DNA of 64,000 nucleotides from UBA1067 sp050874585 (GTDB taxonomy: Bacteria; Verrucomicrobiota; Kiritimatiellia; RFP12; UBA1067): positions 15,377 through 79,376 of the forward strand of contig JBNMKZ010000004.1 in assembly GCA_050874585.1 (NCBI GenBank), written 5' to 3'. The translations under genes and the position numbers were made by a program. Numbering within the stretch: position 1 is the stretch's first letter; each line of letters starts with the position of its first letter. Shown here one piece after another: positions 57,666-64,000 of the stretch. The notes beneath the pieces were generated by a model. The model made no database searches and had not been told where the DNA came from. It worked only from the letters and a program-made list of their open reading frames with translations.

Positions 57666-59687
57666 ATGCAGACACTGCTGTTCGCGGCAATTGCAGCCGC
57701 GACGAATATGGTTGCGGAGTTGCCACCCGTGGTGGTTTACGCTTCGCGTGTGAATGAACAGTCGGCTAACTTGCCGCAGAATGTGCAGGTTATTACCGCC
57801 GACGAAATTGCCCGGTCGGGTGCCCATGACGTGGCCGACCTTCTGTCGAAGGTTGCGCCTTCCGTGGGCCTCAGCCACTTGGGCGGAAAGAATCCGGCCC
57901 TGACCCAGATTTCCATGGGCGGCTACGGCGAGAACGGTTTCGGGCGGACGCTTGTGCTTGTGGACGGGGAACGCCTGAACAATCCGGACATGGCGGCACC
58001 GAACCTGGCGCAGGTCTCGCTTTCGTCCATCAAGCAGATTGAGATTCTGTCGGGTCCGCAGACCGTCCTGCACGGGGATGGGGCTTCGGCGGGTATGATC
58101 AACATCGTGACCGAACCCGACGACTACGAGCGGCACAGCGCGATTGAGGCCCATGTCGGCAACTGGGGGACGGCGGGAGCCTCCTTTGCCACGCGTGGTG
58201 GCATTGAGGAAGACGGCCTCATCTACTGGGGTGGTGCGGCCTACGACCATTCGGACGGCTACCGGGATAACTCCGGTTTCGACATCTGGAACGCCAATGG
58301 GGGCATTCGCAAGAACTGGTCCAACGGGTCGTGGCTGAAGGTCTCCGCCTTCTACAACGACAGCACGTATGACCTGCCGGGGTCCCTGACGCGTGACCAG
58401 TGGCACTCGAATCCCCGTGATTCGTTCGTCAATCACCAGGGGAAGGACTACTACCGTCGCTCAACCTATGGGCTTCACTCGACGCTGAATGTTCAGCTCA
58501 ACGACGAGAACGCCCTTCGCTTGATTGGCAGCGTCTCGCGGCGTCATTCGCAGAGCCGTTCGACGGGTTCGGGCATGAGCTACTATCCGCCTTATGCGCC
58601 CTATACCTACGCATGGGAAGTGGACTACGATATGTATTCGTATGAATTCACGCCGGAGTGGATTAATACGAGCGATGTCTTTGGCTTGGAGAATGAGCTG
58701 ATTGTTGGTTCGACTTTCCGTTTGGATCGCAACGATGCTGCGTCGGCAACGACCTACAGTTATGGGTACGTCTATCCGGCGCGGGGACGCGTCACGCGGC
58801 AGAGTATGGGTTTCTTCGCGCAGGACACGCTGAACCTGACCGACTGGGTGGCCGTTCAGTTGGGCGGTCGCTATGAGCGCGTGTGGATGAAGGATACGGG
58901 CTACAACGCGGCGGCTTCGCGTGCTTCGGATATGTTCGCCTACGATGCGGGGCTTCTCTTCAAGCCGATTGACGACCTCAAGACCTACGTTCGGTTCTCG
59001 CGCTTCTTCCGCTCGCCCTTTGTGGATGAGTTCTCCTATACGACGGGTTCGGCCGAGGTGCTTTCACCCGAGACGGGCTGGATGGCCGACATCGGTGCGG
59101 ACTGGTCGTTCCTGGAGGAGTTCTTCCTCGGCGGCAACCTCTACTACTCGAAACTCAAGCACGAGATTTTCTACAATCCGCTGACCTACAGCAACATGAA
59201 CTCGCCGGCCGATACGGTTCGCGAGGGCCTGAATCTCCGCGTCGGTTGGTCGCGTGAGAAGGTCGCAGGCGTTCAGCTCGCCTATTCGCTTGTTCATGCC
59301 GAGTTCGACGGCGGCGAGTTCGATGGCAACGAGGTCCCCATGGTCCCCGAGCAGACGGTCTCGCTGACCGGGCGCGTGTACCTGTGGGATGACTGCTTTG
59401 TCTTTGGTGGCTATCGCTACCAGACGGCGCAGTGGGCGGCTTCGGACTTCGCCAACAACGGCGGCTATGCCGGTTCGCGCCGCCTGGGTCGCATTCCCGA
59501 CTTCGGGCTTTTCCACATCGGCGTGGAGTACGCCCCGACGTTCGCCGACTGGATTCGCGGCGTCAAGGTCGGCTTCACGGTGGATAACCTGTTTGACAAG
59601 GAATACTGTGATTATGCGACGTATGGCGTGAAGTATTGGCCGGGTGCCGGTCGCTCGTACACGCTGACGCTGCGCTACGAGTTCTGA
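57666..59687 (+). CDS. btuB: BtuB-like TonB-dependent vitamin B12 receptor
   Basis: A 673-residue outer-membrane receptor. After a short leader, a plug domain (about 20-140: Q-N-V-Q-V-I-T-A-D-E-I, L-V-L-V-D-G-E-R-L-N, I-K-Q-I-E-I-L-S-G-P-Q-T-V-L-H-G) is followed by a 22-strand-type barrel ending in L-R-Y-E-F, the terminal aromatic signal. The TonB box is probably V-V-V-Y-A-S near residue 22. It would take up cobalamin. The upstream cobalamin riboswitch gives the substrate. The periplasmic and ABC parts are not nearby. Confidence 0.92.
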   Translation: MQTLLFAAIAAATNMVAELPPVVVYASRVNEQSANLPQNVQVITADEIARSGAHDVADLLSKVAPSVGLSHLGGKNPALTQISMGGYGENGFGRTLVLVDGERLNNPDMAAPNLAQVSLSSIKQIEILSGPQTVLHGDGASAGMINIVTEPDDYERHSAIEAHVGNWGTAGASFATRGGIEEDGLIYWGGAAYDHSDGYRDNSGFDIWNANGGIRKNWSNGSWLKVSAFYNDSTYDLPGSLTRDQWHSNPRDSFVNHQGKDYYRRSTYGLHSTLNVQLNDENALRLIGSVSRRHSQSRSTGSGMSYYPPYAPYTYAWEVDYDMYSYEFTPEWINTSDVFGLENELIVGSTFRLDRNDAASATTYSYGYVYPARGRVTRQSMGFFAQDTLNLTDWVAVQLGGRYERVWMKDTGYNAAASRASDMFAYDAGLLFKPIDDLKTYVRFSRFFRSPFVDEFSYTTGSAEVLSPETGWMADIGADWSFLEEFFLGGNLYYSKLKHEIFYNPLTYSNMNSPADTVREGLNLRVGWSREKVAGVQLAYSLVHAEFDGGEFDGNEVPMVPEQTVSLTGRVYLWDDCFVFGGYRYQTAQWAASDFANNGGYAGSRRLGRIPDFGLFHIGVEYAPTFADWIRGVKVGFTVDNLFDKEYCDYATYGVKYWPGAGRSYTLTLRYEF

Positions 59688-59704
59688 TAAAATACCTCAA
59701 CACG

Positions 59705-60619
59705 ATGAAAGAGAAGATTGGAAAGGTTGTTTTTGTTCTTCTGCTGGTGCTCTCGGCTATGCCGTTCATGACACCGGCGTATGGGCTTTTCCTCGGGCTT
59801 GCCTGTGCGCTTGTGTTCGGGAGCGTCTACCCGACGTTCGCGAAGAAGGGGTCGAAGTACCTCCTGCAGGCCTCGGTCGTTGGAATCGGCTTCGGCATGA
59901 ACCTGTCGTCGGCGATTCACTCCGGGGGCGGCGGAATGGCCTTTACAATCTTCTCCGTTGCTCTGGTCATGGTGGCGGGCTACTGGCTTGGCAAGGCCCT
60001 GCGGACGGATGGGAAGACCTCCTACCTGATTGCCTCGGGGACGGCCATCTGCGGCGGCAGTGCCATTGCCGCCGTGGCCCCCATCGTCAAGGCGGACGAC
60101 AACCAGATGTCCGTCGCGCTCGGCACAATCTTCACGCTGAATGCCGTCGCGCTCTTCGTCTTTCCGCCGATTGGGCACGCGCTTGGGCTGAGCGAGATTC
60201 AGTTCGGTGAGTGGGCGGCAATTGCCATTCACGACACCTCGTCCGTCGTCGGTGCGGGGGCCGCCTATGGCGACCAGGCCCTTCAGACGGCGACCCTCAT
60301 CAAGTGCACGCGGGCACTTTGGATTGTGCCGCTCGCCTTTGCAACGACGCTCGTCTATCGTGAGAAGGGGGCGAAGGTGACCATTCCGTGGTTCATCGTC
60401 CTTTTTGTCGCGGCGATGACGCTCAATACGTTCGTGCCGATGCCGAAGGTGATTCCAACGGTTGCCAAGCACGCGATGTCGGCGACGATCTTCCTCATCG
60501 GTTCCGGGCTTTCGCTGTCGGCCGTTAGACGGGTTGGGCCGAAGCCCTTCATCCAGGGGATTGTCCTCTGGGTGCTGATTGCCCTCGTCTCGCTCGGTGT
60601 CATCCTGTTTGTCGGCTGA
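59705..60619 (+). CDS. YeiH-family putative sulfate exporter (UPF0324)
   Basis: A 304-residue protein with about nine to ten membrane segments. The family signature G-T-A-I-C-G-G-S-A-I-A-A-V-A-P near residue 118 and H-D-T-S-S-V-V-G-A near 178 are clear. The group is annotated as sulfate or organosulfonate-linked exporters; the true substrate is uncertain. A TGATAAAAT word (59685-59693) ends 11 bases upstream of the ATG and overlaps the btuB stop, so it may have a leaderless promoter or follow btuB. Confidence 0.85.
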   Translation: MKEKIGKVVFVLLLVLSAMPFMTPAYGLFLGLACALVFGSVYPTFAKKGSKYLLQASVVGIGFGMNLSSAIHSGGGGMAFTIFSVALVMVAGYWLGKALRTDGKTSYLIASGTAICGGSAIAAVAPIVKADDNQMSVALGTIFTLNAVALFVFPPIGHALGLSEIQFGEWAAIAIHDTSSVVGAGAAYGDQALQTATLIKCTRALWIVPLAFATTLVYREKGAKVTIPWFIVLFVAAMTLNTFVPMPKVIPTVAKHAMSATIFLIGSGLSLSAVRRVGPKPFIQGIVLWVLIALVSLGVILFVG

Positions 60620-60656
60620 CGCCGTCGCCGCGCGTTCTCTTTTAAACGAACGAACT

Positions 60657-60687
60657 AACGCCTCCTTGTGGGAGGCGTTTTCTTTTT
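60657..60687 (+). terminator. Terminator after the YeiH-like gene
   Basis: AACGCCTCC at 60657-60665 pairs with GGAGGCGTT at 60671-60679, followed by TTCTTTTT. The minus strand lacks a T-run, so it mainly serves the plus-strand transcript. Confidence 0.88.
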
Positions 60688-60700
60688 GCCGCGCGGCCGA

Positions 60701-61486
60701 CTAACGGTCCTCGGTCTCGGGCAGGGCCTCGGGGTCCCTCGGCCTCAGCAGGAGCGACGGGTTTTCCTGGAGGGCGAGTGCAAGGTCGCGGATGGCGCGG
60801 GAGGCACTGCTGATGTTCTCGACGGTGTCGTTGATGCCGGCACGCTGGCTCTCGATCAGTGCATTGACATTTGCGGTGAGTTGCGCGGCAGATTCGGCAA
60901 TGGACGAGATGTTGCTCCAGGTCGAGGAGAAGTCCATCCGATTGATTTGGTTCATGACCTTCGTCGCGGCATCCGAGAAGCTGTCAATCAGGGAGGGCGC
61001 GGAAGGGATGACGACATATTCTGGCTTCCAGCTGTAGCTTCCCATTTCGTCCATATCCGATTTCGGATAGTTGAGTTCGATGCGCGAAAGCCCCGTGATG
61101 CCGCTGGAGGTCACGGTGGCGCGGAGTCCCCTGGAGACCATGCTGCTGAGGACATCCTCTGGCGTTCGGTCCTTTGAGACGATGAACTGGTTGCGGTCGA
61201 ACGCCATAGTGATGCGAATCTTCTGCCCATCCTGCACGGGGACGTTCGGATAGTCGCGAATGACGAACGAGATGCGCTTGACCTCGCCGACCTTCACGCC
61301 GCGAAAGTTGACGGGGCTGCCGACGGAGAGTCCGCTCACGGGCGTGTCGTAGTAGGTTTCGGCCGGCAGGATGCTGCCGGCATCCCGAAAGCCGCCGATG
61401 TAGATGAGCGTGCCAACGATGGCGGCGATGCCGATGACGACGGCGAAGCCAATTCGCGAATAGTTCGCATGATTTTCATTTGACAT
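60701..61486 (-). CDS. mlaD: MlaD family lipid-transport substrate-binding protein
   Basis: A 261-residue MCE-domain protein. An N-terminal membrane helix (about 10-32) anchors it, and the MCE domain (about 38-118) includes G-L-S-V-G-S-P-V-N-F-R-G-V-K-V-G-E-V. A long coiled-coil tail follows (about 150-245). Such proteins form hexameric rings moving phospholipids between membranes. GAGGAGAATACC precedes ATG (minus, 61486). It overlaps mlaF by 11 bases and is the last gene of the operon. Confidence 0.92.
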   Translation of the reverse strand: MSNENHANYSRIGFAVVIGIAAIVGTLIYIGGFRDAGSILPAETYYDTPVSGLSVGSPVNFRGVKVGEVKRISFVIRDYPNVPVQDGQKIRITMAFDRNQFIVSKDRTPEDVLSSMVSRGLRATVTSSGITGLSRIELNYPKSDMDEMGSYSWKPEYVVIPSAPSLIDSFSDAATKVMNQINRMDFSSTWSNISSIAESAAQLTANVNALIESQRAGINDTVENISSASRAIRDLALALQENPSLLLRPRDPEALPETEDR

Positions 61487-62234
61487 GGTATTCTCCTCGA
61501 CTGAAGAACTTCCGGACGAAGTCGTCCTGTGAATGGTGCTCAAGCTCGTCTGGCGACCCGAGGGCGACCATGCGTCCTCGGGCCTTGTCAAACACGGCGC
61601 ATCGGTCGCCAATCTTTCGGATGCTTGGGAGCTCGTGCGTGACGACGACGAACGTCATGCCGCGTGTGGAGCGCAGGCGCAGAATCAGGTTGTCCAAGGC
61701 GGACGAAGTGATGGGGTCAAGCCCGGCGCTGGGTTCATCCAAAAAGACGATTTCGGGGTCCAGGGCCATGGCCCGCGCAATGGCGACGCGCTTGCGCATA
61801 CCACCCGAAATCTCGTTCGGCATCTTGTCCGCCGCGTCCGCAAGTTCAACGTCCTCCAGCAACTGCCGGGCACGGTCGATGCGTTCCCCTTTCTTGAGCG
61901 TCGTGAACTCCTCGATGGGCAAAAGGACGTTCTCAAGGCAGGTCATGGACCCGAACAGTGCCCCGCTCTGGTACATGACGCCGATGCGGTGGCAGAGTTC
62001 GGGGCGCGTCTCCCTCGTCCATTCGAGGCCGGCGACAGTGAGCCGCCCGGAAAGAATGGGGTTGAGTCCAATCATGTGCTTCATGATGGTGGACTTCCCG
62101 CAACCAGAACCGCCGAGAAGAATGAAGATCTCTCCACGCCTGATGTCAAACGAGACATCGGAGAGGATGACCTTGCCGGGATAGCCGGCAGCCACGTGCT
62201 CAAGCACGACAATTGGTTCGCTTAGAGATTCCAT
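61476..62234 (-). CDS. mlaF: MlaF family ABC transporter ATP-binding protein
   Basis: A 252-residue ABC ATPase with Walker A G-G-S-G-C-G-K-S-T near residue 40, signature I-S-G-G-M-R-K-R near 142, Walker B I-V-F-L-D-E-P-S near 162 and the switch His in V-V-T-H-E near 198. The L-S-G-G-M-(R/Q)-K-R variant is typical of Mla importers. It powers the MlaE permease encoded upstream (minus), which it overlaps by 13 bases. Confidence 0.95.
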   Translation of the reverse strand: MESLSEPIVVLEHVAAGYPGKVILSDVSFDIRRGEIFILLGGSGCGKSTIMKHMIGLNPILSGRLTVAGLEWTRETRPELCHRIGVMYQSGALFGSMTCLENVLLPIEEFTTLKKGERIDRARQLLEDVELADAADKMPNEISGGMRKRVAIARAMALDPEIVFLDEPSAGLDPITSSALDNLILRLRSTRGMTFVVVTHELPSIRKIGDRCAVFDKARGRMVALGSPDELEHHSQDDFVRKFFSRGEYHVK

Positions 62235-63013
62235 ACGTAGCAGAGGACGGCGAGGATTCCATCGGCGACTGCGATTGAGACGATGCCACCGACGACGGCG
62301 GAGGTCGCGGCAACGCCCACGCCGTCCGCCGTGGACTTCGTGCGCATGCCGGCCGCGCAGCCGACGAGGCCGACGAGCAGTCCGAAGAGGGCGGACTTCG
62401 CCAAGCCGAAGGCAATCGTAAAGGTGTCCGAGGCCGAGACGACGTTGCTCCAGTAGACGACGTTCGGTACGCCCATCATCTTCAGCACGACGGCACCGCC
62501 GACCAGGCCCGCGAGTTCGGCGCAGATTGTCAGGATGGGCATGGCGAGAACGGCCGCCGCGAGGCGCGGCATCACGAGAAAGCGGACGGGTGGAAGGCCC
62601 ATCGTCGAGAGGGCGTCCAGTTCCTCGTCCACCTTCATGGTTCCGATTTCGGCGGCGAAGGCACTGCCGGAGCGTCCGGCGAGAATGATGGCGGTGACGA
62701 GCGGCCCGAGTTCCCTGAACAGTCCGATGGCCAGGAGGTCGGCGACATAGGACTCCACGCCAAATGTGCGCAGCGCGGCAGCCGACTGGAAGGCCAGGAT
62801 AAGCCCCAGGAGAAGACCGATGCCCGCCGAAATCGGCAGCCCGTCAAAGGCGGCCCGCTGAAAGGCCAGCGCAAAATCCCCAAAGCGGAAGCGCCGCGGA
62901 TGAACGAGCATCCCGAGCACTTCGACGATTGTTTCGCCGAGAAACGCAAGCCCCTCACCGAAAGAGGCGAAGGCATCGACTGTGCGCTTTCCGATGGAGG
63001 CGAGTAGGGTCAT
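62222..63013 (-). CDS. mlaE: MlaE family lipid ABC permease
   Basis: A 263-residue permease with five to six membrane segments and the family core G-L-I-L-A-F-Q-S-A-A near residue 70, L-A-G-R-S-G-S-A-F-A-A-E-I-G-T-M near 113 and E-L-D-A-L-S-T-M-G near 130. It forms the membrane channel of the Mla complex. It overlaps both neighbours (4 bases with the upstream lipoprotein gene). Confidence 0.95.
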   Translation of the reverse strand: MTLLASIGKRTVDAFASFGEGLAFLGETIVEVLGMLVHPRRFRFGDFALAFQRAAFDGLPISAGIGLLLGLILAFQSAAALRTFGVESYVADLLAIGLFRELGPLVTAIILAGRSGSAFAAEIGTMKVDEELDALSTMGLPPVRFLVMPRLAAAVLAMPILTICAELAGLVGGAVVLKMMGVPNVVYWSNVVSASDTFTIAFGLAKSALFGLLVGLVGCAAGMRTKSTADGVGVAATSAVVGGIVSIAVADGILAVLCYVWNL

Positions 63014-63597
63014 TTTGAAGTCGACTTGTCCGTGAGGGCCGAATCAAGGGCGGACGCAAGGGCCCGCGAGAACGCGTCGGAGTAGTTGCCGTCGGTGACA
63101 GGAATCGCTCCTTCCCCATGGGAGACGGAGAGGACTTTCCGTCCGTCCAAAAGGACGCAGTCAAGCGCAACGGAAGCCTCGTAGGGCTTTGCCCTTCGGC
63201 AATCAAGCGCGAGGCGTGTGACGGTAAGCTCAAGGGCGTAGCGCGTCTGCGCGGCGGAGTTGGCGGCGAGAATCGGCTGGAAGCGGCCGGACGCGGCAAC
63301 GCAATCCTCGGCGGCTCCCCGGATGAGCGCGGCGGGATTCGCCGCGAATCCGTTCAGGGGGTCGAAGGCAATGGATCCGTCCTTTCTGAGAACGGCCAGA
63401 TGCCGACCGTCAAAGGGGGCGCGTACGCTGACTTGCGCGAGCCGGAGGCTGTCGCGGCTGTTCGCGGCAGGAGCCTTTTGCGAACGGGGCACGATGGACG
63501 TGCAGTCAATCGTCCAGTTCTCGGGTGCCCGGGGTGCGGGGGAAAGGCATCCGGCGAGAGCAAGGAGGAGTGAGAGAGAAAAGAATTTTATCTTCAT
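63010..63597 (-). CDS. ABC-type transport auxiliary lipoprotein
   Basis: A 195-residue lipoprotein with lipobox A-L-A-G-C at about residues 13-17. The rest resembles the PqiC/ABC-auxiliary family (R-L-A-Q-V-S-V-R-A-P-F-D-G-R-H-L near 52 and Y-S-D-A-F-S-R-A-L-A-S-A-L near 173), which joins MCE systems at the outer membrane. It starts the operon lipoprotein-mlaE-mlaF-mlaD. The start lies 7 nt from a TGCTATAAT box, so its mRNA is probably leaderless. Confidence 0.82.
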   Translation of the reverse strand: MKIKFFSLSLLLALAGCLSPAPRAPENWTIDCTSIVPRSQKAPAANSRDSLRLAQVSVRAPFDGRHLAVLRKDGSIAFDPLNGFAANPAALIRGAAEDCVAASGRFQPILAANSAAQTRYALELTVTRLALDCRRAKPYEASVALDCVLLDGRKVLSVSHGEGAIPVTDGNYSDAFSRALASALDSALTDKSTSK

Positions 63598-63604
63598 GAG
63601 GGCG

Positions 63605-63613
63605 ATTATAGCA
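63605..63613 (-). promoter_or_regulatory. Extended -10 promoter of the Mla operon
   Basis: TGCTATAAT on the minus strand ends 7 nt before the start codon ending at 63597. No -35 is evident. Confidence 0.78.
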
Positions 63614-63886
63614 CAGAAGTCATATCGCGTGCAAGGCGCAAGCGCGGCGGTTCCATCGGGCGGGGAGAATTGTTCTCAAATTCGGAAGCGTTAGCCAAGG
63701 GCCGCGTTCGGACTATGCGCGGACGCGGCAAACGGCGACCGTGTTGGCAGGTTCGGTCCTTGCCCAACGGTGCGGCATTTCATAACCGCCGCGTTTTACC
63801 CAAAAAGGGAGAGAAAATGTTCGGTTAGGGCGTCGTGGCGAGGTAGAGTCGCCTGCGGTGCGGCGTTTCGTCGGCAGGCCGCCGCG
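63614..63886. other. Intergenic DNA with a repeat fragment
   Basis: GCAAGGCGCAAGCGCGGCGG near 63632-63651 resembles the 5' module of the dispersed repeat. No gene is recognised. Confidence 0.45.
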
Positions 63887-63992
63887 CTGGGATGCCCATC
63901 GGAAGGAAACTTACTGCCCAGTAACTTTAGACTTACTCGGCAGTAAGTTTTGATTTACTCAGGAGTAAGTCTGCGTCTGATGGGCACGGGAA
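63887..63992. repeat. Dyad array C: five 18-bp units in 22-bp register
   Basis: Three central dyads start at 63909, 63931 and 63953 with arms ACTTAC/GTAAGT, cores TGCCCA, TCGGCA and TCAGGA and linkers TTAG and TTTG. Outer units at 63887 and 63975 are inverted relative to each other and both carry core TGCCCA in exact 6-6-6 register. The array reaches almost to the window edge (8 bases remain). Confidence 0.82.
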
Positions 63993-64000
63993 TCTTTCGG

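Overview
The window looks like chromosome from a Gram-negative (diderm) and probably anaerobic bacterium. Diderm evidence: MlaDEF transport, an LptE-like lipoprotein, a BamD-like lipoprotein and a TonB-dependent B12 receptor. Anaerobe evidence: indolepyruvate oxidoreductase beta, phenylacetate-CoA ligase, a ferredoxin-thioredoxin-reductase-like domain and a V-type ATPase with DUF2764. GH127 and DUF1080 sugar enzymes, a V-type rather than F-type ATPase and abundant TGGTATAAT promoters make me think of the Planctomycetota-Verrucomicrobiota-Kiritimatiellota group, perhaps a gut lineage. That placement is inference; no rRNA is present.

Layout. 1-6.3 kb: grpE (5' truncated), dnaJ, tRNA-Leu, tRNA-Cys, a Na/Pi symporter and a MurC-like ligase. 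6.5-11.3 kb: V-ATPase E, DUF2764, A and B, then apt; subunits D, I and K do not follow. 11.3-12.2 kb: a frameshifted PHP-like pseudogene. 12.4-14.5 kb: argB-argD. 15.4-19.5 kb: infC (ATC start), psd, pssA, two small exported proteins, mnmA. 19.7-25.0 kb: aconitase and an envelope/TPR cluster. 25.1-28.6 kb: tRNA-Glu, dprA, HAD phosphatase, AEC carrier, LUD protein. 28.8-32.8 kb: dnaK-groES-groEL. 32.9-41.2 kb: epimerase, DUF1080, GH127, queA, PAS protein, pseudouridine synthase, proS. 41.2-50.2 kb: accessory region with an HU-like gene, a large symmetric repeat array, four to five copies of a dispersed structured repeat, an IS4-type element, tRNA-Met and an AT-richer cargo of unknown membrane proteins. 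50.2-57.5 kb: NifU-like, iorB, paaK, a NadD fused to an FTR-like domain, hemolysin III, folK, CPBP protease, phosphoesterase, thiamine pyrophosphokinase, maf. 57.5-60.6 kb: cobalamin riboswitch, BtuB-like receptor, YeiH-like exporter. 60.7-63.6 kb: an Mla-type lipid transport operon on the minus strand.

Two signals stand out. First, three intergenic loci (14.9-15.1, 41.9-42.2 and 63.9-64.0 kb) carry arrays with one shared grammar: 18-bp dyad-like units (6-bp arm, 6-bp core, 6-bp arm) stepped every 22 bp by 4-bp linkers. The core words differ between loci and are sometimes exactly inverted in place. The largest array is globally symmetric, with AGGG linkers on the left and CCCT linkers on the right. 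I know of no described element that matches this.

Second, many genes have an extended -10 box (TGGTATAAT) only 6 to 12 nt upstream of the start codon and no recognisable -35. This predicts leaderless or near-leaderless mRNAs as a common mode of expression. Genes with conventional -35/-10 promoters (18-bp spacing) have ordinary leaders. In three places the 3' tail of the dispersed repeat abuts such a -10 box, so the repeat may supply promoters.
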